The notes under the pieces were generated by a model. The model was not told where the DNA came from and did no database searches. It saw nothing but the letters and a program-made list of their open reading frames with translations. A stretch of DNA of 64,000 bases from Aggregatibacter kilianii. Lineage in GTDB: Bacteria > Pseudomonadota > Gammaproteobacteria > Enterobacterales > Pasteurellaceae. Both the position numbers and the translations under genes were made by a program. This document shows positions 40,492-49,429 of the stretch, piece after piece (the stretch's first letter is position 1; each line of letters starts with the position of its first letter). The DNA lies in the NCBI RefSeq assembly GCF_003129965.1, contig NZ_NRCJ01000010.1, forward strand, positions 18,408 through 82,407, given 5' to 3'.

Positions 40492-41010
40492 TTAGGAAAG
40501 GTAGGGTTTTAGCGCCTGAACGCAACGCTCAACCACCTCTTCAAAAGAAGCATTAATATCAATGGCAATGACATCCGGCTCATCCTCGCCCGGCACTTCA
40601 AGGGTGTCAAACTGGCTTTTCAGCATGGATTCTTTCATATAGTGCCCCTTGCGTTGACGCATGCGTTCCAGAATCACATCATAAGTGCCGTGCAAAAAGA
40701 GGAATTTCACGTTGCTGTTGCCGTCGCGGATTTGGTCACGGTATTTCTTTTTCAGCGCGGAGCAAACAATAATGCCGACTTCGCTTTTATGCTCCAAGCT
40801 AAACGCCGCATCCCGAATGCGTTCCAACCAAGGCGCGCGATCATCGTCATTTAACGGATGCCCTTCGCCCATTTTTATAATATTGGCGCGAGGATGCAGA
40901 TCATCGCCGTCGATCAGTTTTATCCCCAAACGGCGTGCCACTTCCGTTCCTACCGACGTTTTCCCGGTGCTGGATACGCCCATCAAAATAAAACTTTTAC
41001 CTGTTGCCAT
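40492..41010 (-). CDS. gntK: Gluconokinase
   Basis: A 172-residue thermoresistant-type gluconate kinase. P-loop GVSSTGKTSVG near residue 11; LIDGDDLHPRANIIKM and GHPLNDDDRAPWL are family signatures. Makes 6-phosphogluconate for the pentose phosphate or Entner-Doudoroff route. Divergent from gntT. Confidence 0.95.
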   Translation of the reverse strand: MATGKSFILMGVSSTGKTSVGTEVARRLGIKLIDGDDLHPRANIIKMGEGHPLNDDDRAPWLERIRDAAFSLEHKSEVGIIVCSALKKKYRDQIRDGNSNVKFLFLHGTYDVILERMRQRKGHYMKESMLKSQFDTLEVPGEDEPDVIAIDINASFEEVVERCVQALKPYLS

Positions 41011-41057
41011 ATGTTGCTCCTTTTATCATTTTGAACGCATATTAGCTTAGCGCAAAA

Positions 41058-41073
41058 ATGTTATCGGTAACAA
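41058..41073. promoter_or_regulatory. GntR operator upstream of gntK
   Basis: ATGTTATCGGTAACAA is a near palindrome matching the GntR consensus ATGTTACC-GGTAACAT, 48 bases from the gntK start. Confidence 0.75.
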
Positions 41074-41131
41074 TGTCAATAGAATAGAAAATGTCGTTTT
41101 TGTACGGTAATTAGACATGAATATAATTTTT

Positions 41132-41147
41132 TGTGACTGTGATCACA
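41132..41147. promoter_or_regulatory. CRP-cAMP site, gntT/gntK intergenic
   Basis: TGTGACTGTGATCACA equals TGTGA-N6-TCACA. It lies between the two GntR operators, 78 bases before gntT. Confidence 0.8.
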
Positions 41148-41188
41148 TTTTTAAATGATGTGGATTTACCAAATTCCCCATAAAAGGT

Positions 41189-41204
41189 ATGTTACCAGTA
41201 ACAT
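41189..41204. promoter_or_regulatory. GntR operator upstream of gntT
   Basis: ATGTTACCAGTAACAT is a 16-base near-perfect GntR palindrome, 21 bases before the gntT start, placed to block transcription or early elongation. Confidence 0.8.
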
Positions 41205-41224
41205 TGTCAGCATAAGGAATTATT

Positions 41225-42574
41225 ATGTTAATTTTTATCATGATCGCAGCCGTACTTTTACTCCTGCTTCTCATTATTAAATTTAAAATGCACGCGTTTG
41301 TGGCATTGGTTTTGGTCAGTTTATTGACCGCACTTGCCGCCGGTATTTCCATTGACAAAATTTTGCCGACGCTATTAACCGGCTTCGGCAATACGCTGGC
41401 ATCGGTTGCCCTATTGGTCGGTTTGGGCGCCATGATTGGGCGTTTGCTCGAAGTCACCGGCGGGGCAAAAGTGCTTGCCGATACGTTAATCAATAAATTC
41501 GGCGAACAAAAAGCACCTTTTGCCCTCGGGGTTGCCGCTTTATTGTTCGGTTTCCCGATTTTCTTTGATGCCGGTTTGGTGGTGATGTTGCCTATCGTCT
41601 TCAGCGTGGCGAAACGCTTTGGCGGCTCCGTCTTGCGTTATGCTTTCCCGGTTGCCGGTGCGTTTGCGGTTATGCACGCCTTTTTACCGCCACATCCCGG
41701 CCCGGTAGCCTCCGGTGATTTACTTGGTGTGAATATGGGCTTGATGGTGATTGTCGGATTAATTTGCGCCATTCCCACTTGGTATATCGGCACGTATTTG
41801 TTCAGTATGTATATCAGCAAGAAATTCTTTGTGGAATTGCCGAAAAGCTTTTTAAACACGGCGGCTATCAGCGAAACCTCCGTACAAAATCCACCGCCTT
41901 TCGGACGCGTGTTGTTCATTCTGGTGTTACCGATTTTCTTGATTTTGTTTGATACCGGTTTAAATACCTTGAGCGTAGCAAAAGTCATCGACGGTTCTGC
42001 AATGTGGGTGCAAAGCCTACGTTTAATCGGCAAGACACCTGTTGCGTTATTGATTACTTTATTAATCGCCATTGCTTTATTACGCGGTGAGCGTAGCTAC
42101 GAACAAATCGAAAGTCTCTGCAACAGCGCGCTTGGCCCGATTTGCTCGATCATTTTAGTGACTGGCGCGGGCGGTATGTTCGGTGGCGTATTACGTGCGG
42201 GCGGTATCGGCGATGAACTGTCCGCCATGTTATCCAACACCGGTATGCCGATCATCGTTGCCGCCTTTATTATTTCTATGGCATTGCGTGTGGCGCAAGG
42301 TTCGGCAACCGTGGCGTTGACCACCGCCGCCGCATTAATCGCCCCGACGGTTGCCGCCGCGACCGATCTTAGCCAATTGGATTTATGCTTTATCGTGATT
42401 TCCATAGCCTCCGGTGCCACCGTGTTCTCCCATGTGAACGACAGCGGGTTCTGGCTAATGAGCCGTTTCTTAGAAATGGACACCAAAACGACGTTAAAAA
42501 CCTGGACAATGTTGGAAACCTCGATTGGCTTCGTTGGCTTCATCATTGCCTTAATCGGCAGTATCATTTTCTAA
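41225..42574 (+). CDS. gntT: Gluconate permease, GntP family
   Basis: A 449-residue GntP-family symporter with about twelve helices. Conserved parts: FGNTLASVALLVGLGAMIGRLLE, FLPPHPGPVA and RVAQGSATVALTTAAAL, and a late HVNDSGFWLMSRF. Imports gluconate with H+. Operators and a CRP site are upstream, a hairpin terminator downstream. Confidence 0.94.
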   Translation: MLIFIMIAAVLLLLLLIIKFKMHAFVALVLVSLLTALAAGISIDKILPTLLTGFGNTLASVALLVGLGAMIGRLLEVTGGAKVLADTLINKFGEQKAPFALGVAALLFGFPIFFDAGLVVMLPIVFSVAKRFGGSVLRYAFPVAGAFAVMHAFLPPHPGPVASGDLLGVNMGLMVIVGLICAIPTWYIGTYLFSMYISKKFFVELPKSFLNTAAISETSVQNPPPFGRVLFILVLPIFLILFDTGLNTLSVAKVIDGSAMWVQSLRLIGKTPVALLITLLIAIALLRGERSYEQIESLCNSALGPICSIILVTGAGGMFGGVLRAGGIGDELSAMLSNTGMPIIVAAFIISMALRVAQGSATVALTTAAALIAPTVAAATDLSQLDLCFIVISIASGATVFSHVNDSGFWLMSRFLEMDTKTTLKTWTMLETSIGFVGFIIALIGSIIF

Positions 42575-42591
42575 TTCGATTTTTTACGTTC

Positions 42592-42618
42592 AAAGCGCAT
42601 CTTCCGGGTGCGCTTTTT
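42592..42618 (+). terminator. Terminator of gntT
   Basis: AAAGCGCA pairs with TGCGCTTT, followed by T residues. Confidence 0.8.
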
Positions 42619-42693
42619 CATATAAAAAACACTTGGAAAAACGACCGCACTTTTCTCTGTTTTTTCTTTCATTGTGTTTTAAACAGAAATCGC

Positions 42694-42720
42694 TATAATT
42701 CTGCCTGTACAAAAAAACAG
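42694..42720 (+). promoter_or_regulatory. uvrD promoter with LexA box
   Basis: A perfect SOS box CTGT-N8-ACAG (CTGTACAAAAAAACAG, 42705-42720) lies directly after a TATAAT -10 (42694-42699), with TTGTGT as a -35 (42672-42677, spacing 16). The box would cover the start site and repress uvrD until DNA damage. Confidence 0.85.
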
Positions 42721-42739
42721 TATTTATGAGTGAAAAATC

Positions 42740-44914
42740 ATGGATTTTGCAGAATTATTAGACGGGTTGAATGATAAACAACGGGAAGCGGTAAGTGCAC
42801 CTTTGGGGAATTATTTGGTGTTGGCGGGGGCGGGCAGCGGAAAAACCCGTGTGCTGACGCATCGCATCGCGTGGTTGATTGGCGTTGAAGGCATTTCCGA
42901 GGGGAGCATTATGGCGGTGACCTTTACCAACAAAGCCGCCGCAGAAATGCGCCATCGTATTGAATCCGTGTTATCCGACGGTAATCAACGCTTGTTTGGT
43001 ATGTGGGTCGGCACCTTTCACAGCATTGCCCATCGCTTATTGCGCGCGCATCATCTGGATGCGGATTTGCCGCAGGATTTCCAGATTTTGGATTCGGAAG
43101 ATCAACTGCGTTTACTCAAACGCCTCATGAAACTGCATAATTTCGATGAAAAAAGTTTCCCGCCAAAGCAAGCCAGCTGGTACATCAACAATAAAAAAGA
43201 CGAAGGGCTACGACCGAATCAAATTGAGGATCATAACGATCGTCAGGAGCGGGAATGGATTCGGATTTATCAGATTTATCAAGATGCCTGTGATCGTGCC
43301 GGATTGGTGGACTTTGCCGAGATTTTATTACGCTGTTATGAACTGTTTTTACATAAGCCGCTGATTTTGCAACGCTATCAACAACGTTTTCAGCATATTC
43401 TGGTGGATGAATTCCAAGATACCAATAAAATTCAATATGAATGGATTCGCTTGCTGGCAGGCAAAACAGGCAAGGTAATGATTGTAGGCGATGACGACCA
43501 ATCTATTTATGGCTGGCGCGGGGCGAAAATCGAAAATATTCAATTATTTTTGAAAGAGTTTGCCAATGCGCAGACCATTCGTTTGGAACAAAATTACCGT
43601 TCCACCATGAACATTTTGCAGGCCGCCAATGAATTAATCGCCAATAACAGTAATCGTTTGGGCAAAAATCTTTGGTCGGAAGGCAATCAAGGAGAGCCGG
43701 TGGGCATTTATGCTGCCTTTAACGAGTTGGATGAAGCGTTGTTTGTTGCTTCGCAAATTAAAACTTGGATAGAAGACGGCGGCAAACTCAATGATTGCGC
43801 CATTTTATATCGCAGCAACAGTCAATCACGGGTCATTGAGGAAGCATTGATTCGATCAAACATTCCGTATCGCATTTATGGCGGTATGCGTTTCTTCGAG
43901 CGGCAAGAAATTAAAGATGCGCTGGCGTATTTGCGTTTAATTGCCAATCGCCAAGATGATGCCGCCTTTGAGCGTGTCATTAATACGCCGCCACGAGGCA
44001 TTGGCGATCGCACCTTGGATACCTTGCGTAATCTCACGCGGGAACATCAAATTACCTTATGGCAAGCCACCAATTTGGCGCTTCAGGAAAATAAACTTGC
44101 CGGTCGCGCCGCCACAGCTCTACTGCGCTTTATGGAATTGATTAATTCTCTACAACGGGACACGGAAGAAATGCCGTTGTTTGCGCAAACGGATTTTGTC
44201 ATTAAGCATTCCGGTTTATACGAAATGTATAAACAGGAAAAGGGTGAAAAAGGCGAAGTGCGCATTGAAAACCTAGAAGAGCTTGTTTCAGCAGCTCGGG
44301 AGTTTATCAAGCCGGAAGATGCGGAAGACATGACGGATCTCACCGCGTTTTTGACGCACGCTTCCTTGGAAGCCGGTGAAGAACAAGCCGCGCCTCATCA
44401 AGCTTGCGTAGAAATGATGACGTTACATTCGGCGAAAGGTTTGGAATTTCCCCGCGTATTTATGATTGGCGTGGAAGAAGGCTTGTTCCCAAGTTTTCGC
44501 TCCATTGAAGAAGCGGGGCGTTTGGAAGAAGAGCGCCGTTTAGCTTATGTGGGCATTACCCGCGCCAAACAAAAACTGACCATTTCGTATGCGGAAAGTC
44601 GTCGTTTATACGGCAAAGAAGAACGCCATTTGCCTTCCCGCTTTATTACCGAATTGCCGCAACAATGTTTACAGGAAATCCGTTTACGCGGCACTGTTAC
44701 CCGGGCGCTAAATCAAGCAAAAGTCGGTAGCGTTTCTCCTGTTATCAATGAAAGCGCATGGAAAATGGGGCAAAAAGTCAAACACGAAAAATTCGGGGTT
44801 GGCACCGTGATTAATGTAGAAGGGGCGGACAATAATCTACGATTGCAAATTGCGTTCCAAAATCAGGGGATTAAATGGTTAATCGCCCATTTGGCGAAGT
44901 TGGAGAAAATATAG
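42740..44914 (+). CDS. uvrD: DNA helicase II UvrD
   Basis: A 724-residue superfamily 1 helicase used in nucleotide excision and mismatch repair. Motif I AGAGSGKTRVL, II VDEFQDTN, III GDDDQSIYGWRGA, IV QNYRST, V TLHSAKGLEFP, VI GITRAKQKL. C-terminal Tudor-like tail (VGTVINVEG) as in UvrD/PcrA. SOS control is shown by the upstream LexA box. Confidence 0.97.
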   Translation: MDFAELLDGLNDKQREAVSAPLGNYLVLAGAGSGKTRVLTHRIAWLIGVEGISEGSIMAVTFTNKAAAEMRHRIESVLSDGNQRLFGMWVGTFHSIAHRLLRAHHLDADLPQDFQILDSEDQLRLLKRLMKLHNFDEKSFPPKQASWYINNKKDEGLRPNQIEDHNDRQEREWIRIYQIYQDACDRAGLVDFAEILLRCYELFLHKPLILQRYQQRFQHILVDEFQDTNKIQYEWIRLLAGKTGKVMIVGDDDQSIYGWRGAKIENIQLFLKEFANAQTIRLEQNYRSTMNILQAANELIANNSNRLGKNLWSEGNQGEPVGIYAAFNELDEALFVASQIKTWIEDGGKLNDCAILYRSNSQSRVIEEALIRSNIPYRIYGGMRFFERQEIKDALAYLRLIANRQDDAAFERVINTPPRGIGDRTLDTLRNLTREHQITLWQATNLALQENKLAGRAATALLRFMELINSLQRDTEEMPLFAQTDFVIKHSGLYEMYKQEKGEKGEVRIENLEELVSAAREFIKPEDAEDMTDLTAFLTHASLEAGEEQAAPHQACVEMMTLHSAKGLEFPRVFMIGVEEGLFPSFRSIEEAGRLEEERRLAYVGITRAKQKLTISYAESRRLYGKEERHLPSRFITELPQQCLQEIRLRGTVTRALNQAKVGSVSPVINESAWKMGQKVKHEKFGVGTVINVEGADNNLRLQIAFQNQGIKWLIAHLAKLEKI

Positions 44915-44936
44915 TTTTTGCTTGCCACAGATGAAA

Positions 44937-44984
44937 TAAAAAAGTGCGGTCAAAAATTTAAGTGTTTTTTGACTGCACTTTTTG
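44937..44984. terminator. Imperfect inverted USS pair between uvrD and the DUF945 gene
   Basis: AAAAAGTGCGGTCAAAAA pairs with TTTTTTGACTGCACTTTTT, one arm having CTGC in place of CCGC. It serves two convergent genes. Confidence 0.7.
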
Positions 44985-44994
44985 TTCATGCTGA

Positions 44995-46575
44995 TTATTT
45001 TACTTCCGGCATTTCAGGCTCTTCCATTGCTTCCGGCGCTTCAGCGTCTTCCATTTCTTCCGGCTCTTCGTCTTCTTCCTGCATTTCCGGTGGGGTCAAA
45101 CTTGACGCCATGGCCAATACAACAAATTCTTCCCAAGACAGCATATTACCGTTGAGGTTGATTTTGTTGTTTTCCAGTTTGGCATTGAGCGTGACGCTCT
45201 TGTCATTTTCAACCAATAATGGATTCATTTTGACCATCAGCAACAATCCGTCGAGCGCTTCTTTTGCCGATTTTTCAGCCTCTTCTTCGCTTAATTTGGA
45301 TTCCAGTTGGTGATATTGAGAAAGTAAATCCATAATCGCCGCTTTATCTAAATGCAGGTTCACCGCAAATTGACTAAAGGCATCAAGCACTTTTCCGGAT
45401 TGAATTTTGCTTTCAAAATCTCCTATTGCAAGTTGTATATCTAAGTCCGCAGCCAGTTTTCCTCCCTGGTTAGAAAGGGAAATCGGGTCAATTTTAACTT
45501 GGGGCTGATTTTCGGATAGCAGTTCTTTCGTTGCCGCTATGGCTTCAGGTGAAGTACCAGGTTGCTCATTGGTTTTTTGTGTTGTTTTAGCCAGTTCGGT
45601 AAACAGTGTATTTAACGGTTTAATCGCTAAATGATTAAATTGAAGGTTAAAAGCAGCATCGTTAATGAGTTTGTAGTTTTGTCCGCCGGAAGTCAGGTGA
45701 ATCCCACCAAATTTATAGGTAAGACCATAATCAACAAAGTTATCCTTAACATCACCATTAAGAATACTACTTACGTCTTTGATGTCTAAGGTGAAGTCGT
45801 TATTTCCCTTTTTCCCGTTGACATGAACATTACCAAACTTCGTTTCATATTTACCGATAATCACTTTATCGAATTCGGTGGAGGCAAGATTCCATTTCAG
45901 CAAGCTTTTCCCATCTTTGAATTCCATCACCAGTGATTTCAGCTCACCTTCTGTTTCCATATTTTCATCACTTGGCGGTGCTAGTTTGAAATAAGGTAAA
46001 GTGGATTCAAACTGACCGAAGCCATTCTTATCGACACGGTAATCTGAGGTGAATTTCCATTTCACATCACCACCATCAATTTGAGCATCAACGTCGGAAT
46101 CCAGTTTTCCGGTGACTTGTCGGTCATAACCAACGGAAAAATCCGAGCGTAAAGGGGTTTTATCATTTTTACCAAACCAGTCTTTGGTGTTTTCGTTTTT
46201 GGTAATTTCGGTTTCTGCAGAAAACATGACCGGTTTAACATTGAAATGTTGAAGTTGATTGAGGGGCAACGGACCATGATAAAGTTTTCCGTTAAAAGGA
46301 ATGATTGTGCTGTCGTTATCATGTGTTGACGTGATTACCAAGTCATAACTGATGTTGGAGCTGAAAATACCGCGTTGGATTTGGACATGGTCGATTTTTA
46401 TCGTACCGTCGGAGGTGACATTTGGCGCGTTAAAGAATTGATCTAAATTTTCATTGATCTTATTAATTTGTGCTTGGAATTGTTGTTCGGTTGTTTTGCC
46501 GGAATACCATGTGGCACCGACCCAAGTACCGCCTAAGACGGCAATGATGCCTAAAGCAACAGCTGATTTTTTCAT
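44995..46575 (-). CDS. DUF945 (YdgA-like) protein with acidic tail
   Basis: A 526-residue protein of the YdgA/DUF945 family. One N-terminal membrane segment (ALGIIAVLGGTWVGATWYSG) precedes a long soluble, beta-rich region with SFYGL-like segments typical of the family, probably periplasmic. The C terminus is unusually acidic (EEDEEPEEMEDAE then EAMEEPEMPEVK). ATG 46575 has AAAGGAAC ahead; a frame reaching 46698 overlaps the ligase gene without a site. Function not established. Confidence 0.8.
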   Translation of the reverse strand: MKKSAVALGIIAVLGGTWVGATWYSGKTTEQQFQAQINKINENLDQFFNAPNVTSDGTIKIDHVQIQRGIFSSNISYDLVITSTHDNDSTIIPFNGKLYHGPLPLNQLQHFNVKPVMFSAETEITKNENTKDWFGKNDKTPLRSDFSVGYDRQVTGKLDSDVDAQIDGGDVKWKFTSDYRVDKNGFGQFESTLPYFKLAPPSDENMETEGELKSLVMEFKDGKSLLKWNLASTEFDKVIIGKYETKFGNVHVNGKKGNNDFTLDIKDVSSILNGDVKDNFVDYGLTYKFGGIHLTSGGQNYKLINDAAFNLQFNHLAIKPLNTLFTELAKTTQKTNEQPGTSPEAIAATKELLSENQPQVKIDPISLSNQGGKLAADLDIQLAIGDFESKIQSGKVLDAFSQFAVNLHLDKAAIMDLLSQYHQLESKLSEEEAEKSAKEALDGLLLMVKMNPLLVENDKSVTLNAKLENNKINLNGNMLSWEEFVVLAMASSLTPPEMQEEDEEPEEMEDAEAPEAMEEPEMPEVK

Positions 46576-46661
46576 AATTTGAGTTCCTTTATTCTGGTGA
46601 TAAAATCGCGTGCATTCTATCACATTGAAATTTAAACGAATAGCAATAAAGTGCGGTTGTT

Positions 46662-47492
46662 TTAGGGCGCGTTTTTTTCTTGAGTGCCAATTCGCCAATA
46701 AGTGGCAAATCGTGGTTTGCCCGTGTTGGTTAAGCCGCGATATTTATAGGTAATACTTGATCCCACAGGCGGTGGATTTAGGCGCTCATCCAGCTTGAAA
46801 CCGGAACCGATTTTAAACCGTCCCCGATGATTCTCACAGGTTAACGAACCCATTACATTTTCAAATTGCCCTTTTCCCGCATGGTGGGCAATGACGATGC
46901 ATTCTTCGTCAAGTGCGGTCTTTAATTTGAGTATTTGCGAACTGCGTTTTCTTTCATAGGGGGCTTTCGGATTACGAATCACAACGCCTTCGCCCTTTAG
47001 CCGTTCTACTTGTTGTAAGAATTGCTGAATATGTTGAGGACTCTCAATGGGAATTTGCTCGATAATTTCAATGTATTGGTTAGGATGTTGCGCCAAATAG
47101 GCTTTTAACGTTGCCAGACGGGAAAATAAATCGCCTTTGGCATTGGGTACATCAAAGACGTGTAATTTCAATTTATCCCAGCCTTTATCTTCATAAGAAC
47201 GAACAATGGAGGAAATTTCAGCAAATTGATCGCGTTGGCTAAATAGCTCGCCGTCGATCGCAAAAGGTGGAAATTTTTCTAAAAAATAAGCCGGCGGATT
47301 CAGTTGTACACCGCCACGGGTAAACAATTGTTTGCCATCCCAATAGCCGCGTACGCCGTCTAATTTTTCACTCATTACCCATCCTGTCACATTTTGATTG
47401 CTATAGCTTTCTAACAGCATTAAATCGGGTTTTCCTGCGTAACAAAAAAGGCTGAAAAAGAGGAGGGAGAAGAATAATTTAAAATGACGCAT
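46662..47492 (-). CDS. ligA: Secreted ATP-dependent DNA ligase
   Basis: A 276-residue minimal ATP-dependent ligase with a signal peptide (FKLFFSLLFFSLFCYAGKP), as in the Haemophilus periplasmic ligase. Adenylation motif SEKLDGVRGYW has the AMP-accepting Lys; FAIDGELF and RYSYE-like motif VVIRNP follow, and a short OB domain ends the protein. Probably repairs or processes incoming DNA in this naturally transformable group. Gene symbol varies in databases. Confidence 0.88.
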   Translation of the reverse strand: MRHFKLFFSLLFFSLFCYAGKPDLMLLESYSNQNVTGWVMSEKLDGVRGYWDGKQLFTRGGVQLNPPAYFLEKFPPFAIDGELFSQRDQFAEISSIVRSYEDKGWDKLKLHVFDVPNAKGDLFSRLATLKAYLAQHPNQYIEIIEQIPIESPQHIQQFLQQVERLKGEGVVIRNPKAPYERKRSSQILKLKTALDEECIVIAHHAGKGQFENVMGSLTCENHRGRFKIGSGFKLDERLNPPPVGSSITYKYRGLTNTGKPRFATYWRIGTQEKNAP

Positions 47493-47597
47493 GCCGGCTT
47501 CCTTAAAATAAAAAGGAAGATAAATAGTGGCATGTCATAGGTGAATAGAATGTCGTCATTTTTGCGATGATGATCGCAAATGGAAAATTCAAACCAT

Positions 47598-47625
47598 AAA
47601 AAATGCGCCTTGTTATCGGCGCATT
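47598..47625 (-). terminator. Terminator downstream of the ElyC-like gene
   Basis: AATGCGCC pairs with GGCGCATT; on the minus strand it is followed by T residues. A USS (47642) lies between gene and hairpin. Confidence 0.65.
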
Positions 47626-47686
47626 GTGTTGTTTGAAGGAAAAGTGCGGTCAAAAAAAGTAACGTTTTTAATTGAACAAAGAGGCG

Positions 47687-48430
47687 TTACTTCTCTTTCA
47701 AATAACCCATCCATTCTTTCAGTAATTGCATATTTTTTGCCATAGCACCGGCCTGCGGAACAAAGTGCATCATGTTTAATTGATAAGTCTCCGGTGTAAT
47801 GCCTTCTCCTACGCTTGCAGGCAAGACTTGAAACCCTTGACCTTCGAACAACAGTTTTGCCCGTTGCATATGCCATTCGTTCGTCACTAGGATAATTTTA
47901 GTAATGCCTTCTTTTTCCAGCAGTTGGCGGGTATATAAAGCGTTTTCTTTCGTTGTTAAGGATTTTTCCTCCAGCCATTTGATCGGCACATTAAAGAAAT
48001 CTTGTAATTCCTGTGCGGAAATTTTGGCTTCGGACGCGCCGGTCGGGCTGACACCGCTGATTAATAGCGGCAACTGAGTTTCTTTTTGCAAATATGCCGC
48101 ATAACGTAACCGTTCTAGTTGTGTGGCGGAGGAGGCGAGCGGGGCATACAATTCCTTGCTGTCACGTACGCCGCCACCGAGCAATACGATAGCTTGTGCT
48201 TGTTTGTAATCCGCTAAGGTCAACCGGTCTTCCGTTACCAGACTGTCTTTGAGGGTTTGTGCCGTATAAGGAATACTCACTACGTAAAGAATTAAAATCC
48301 CTAAAAAGGCGCATAAACGCCCAACAGCTTTGCATTTTATTAATGAAAAAAACAGCGAAAGCAACCATAAAATCAATACGTTAAATGGCGGCAGAAGCAT
48401 TGCGGTGAGGAGTTTTTTGAGTTCAAACAT
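47687..48430 (-). CDS. ElyC/SanA/YdcF family protein (DUF218)
   Basis: About 247 residues with two N-terminal membrane helices and the DUF218 domain: AIVLLGGGVRDS, LISGVSPTGASEA and ILVTNEWHMQRAKLLF. E. coli ElyC supports peptidoglycan assembly and undecaprenyl-phosphate use. ATG 48430 is preferred for the GGAAAAG ahead; ATG 48442 would add MEKN without a clear site. Confidence 0.85.
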   Translation of the reverse strand: MFELKKLLTAMLLPPFNVLILWLLSLFFSLIKCKAVGRLCAFLGILILYVVSIPYTAQTLKDSLVTEDRLTLADYKQAQAIVLLGGGVRDSKELYAPLASSATQLERLRYAAYLQKETQLPLLISGVSPTGASEAKISAQELQDFFNVPIKWLEEKSLTTKENALYTRQLLEKEGITKIILVTNEWHMQRAKLLFEGQGFQVLPASVGEGITPETYQLNMMHFVPQAGAMAKNMQLLKEWMGYLKEK

Positions 48431-48472
48431 ATTCTTTTCCATTAATCAAACGGATAGAATTTATCCGTTTGG

Positions 48473-49429
48473 TTATTTATAAAATTCCACGAAATCCAGC
48501 CCTTTCGTCCATAAATCGGCATATCCCGTATTTTTACCGTAGGAATTATCACAGACAACATTCGGAATTTCCAACAGACAGGAGAAAATATGCCCGTGCA
48601 GGCGGGTGGTGGTGATGTTATCGTAATTGAGAAAATCTTGTGCCACGCGTTTTACAATGCACAAGGTATAATTTTTCCAAAAATACTGAACAAAATTCTT
48701 AAGCCAACCGAGATGATGTTTATGAGCGAATTTAGCTAAACGCCAGCTGATTGCCAGTACGATGCCATCGCGTTTAGATAAAATATCATCCCAGTCTTTA
48801 ATGTGGCTACCGGCGGATAATTGGGCGGCGATGTTTTTTTCAATATCGCTGGCTTCAATGTCTTTACGCAGGAAATAAAGGGCTTTTCCGGTGTTCGTGT
48901 TTTTGGTCGGCAACGTACCATAGAGTTCGTGCGCCATGTCGGGCGATAAATACACGTTCGGCGAAAACTGTTCGAAAGCTTTTGCGGTTCTTTCGTCGCG
49001 TGCCAGCAAGTGGCAATCTTGGTGTTGACGGAAAAGTGCGGTGGATTTTTCCAGCGTTTCTTGGCTTTTATAGAAAAGCGTTTGCGGCAACACAATTACA
49101 CGATTGTTCGGGAAGGTTCGGACAACGGCTTCGCGCAGGTTTTGGTGTTGCGGGTAAAGATCACCGAAATTGCCGCCACCATGCAATAAAATGGTGGTAT
49201 TCGGCGTGATTTTTTGTTTGATTTCTTCGATATCCGTATCGTATTCACTGCGTTTTAACGTCACATTAATGTTGTGATCGATGAAAAACTGCTCAGTTCC
49301 GTGATAAATCAATAAATCACCCACGTTTAAATGTAGCGGATAATCCAGATAAAAGACGTCGTTTTTATCTTTAATTAAATCCGCAATGGGATCCAGCTTA
49401 TGTTTTAAATCAATAAGTTGTTGATTCAT
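48473..49429 (-). CDS. Polysaccharide pyruvyl transferase family protein
   Basis: A 318-residue enzyme of the polysaccharide pyruvyl transferase family (WcaK/CsaB-like). DYPLHLNVGDLLIYHGTEQF near the N terminus, ILLHGGGNFGDLYP, and RLHGHIFSCLLEIP near the C terminus are the hallmarks. It would add a pyruvate ketal, or serve as a sugar-modifying enzyme, on surface glycan. Overlaps the flippase gene by 4 bases. Confidence 0.85.
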   Translation of the reverse strand: MNQQLIDLKHKLDPIADLIKDKNDVFYLDYPLHLNVGDLLIYHGTEQFFIDHNINVTLKRSEYDTDIEEIKQKITPNTTILLHGGGNFGDLYPQHQNLREAVVRTFPNNRVIVLPQTLFYKSQETLEKSTALFRQHQDCHLLARDERTAKAFEQFSPNVYLSPDMAHELYGTLPTKNTNTGKALYFLRKDIEASDIEKNIAAQLSAGSHIKDWDDILSKRDGIVLAISWRLAKFAHKHHLGWLKNFVQYFWKNYTLCIVKRVAQDFLNYDNITTTRLHGHIFSCLLEIPNVVCDNSYGKNTGYADLWTKGLDFVEFYK

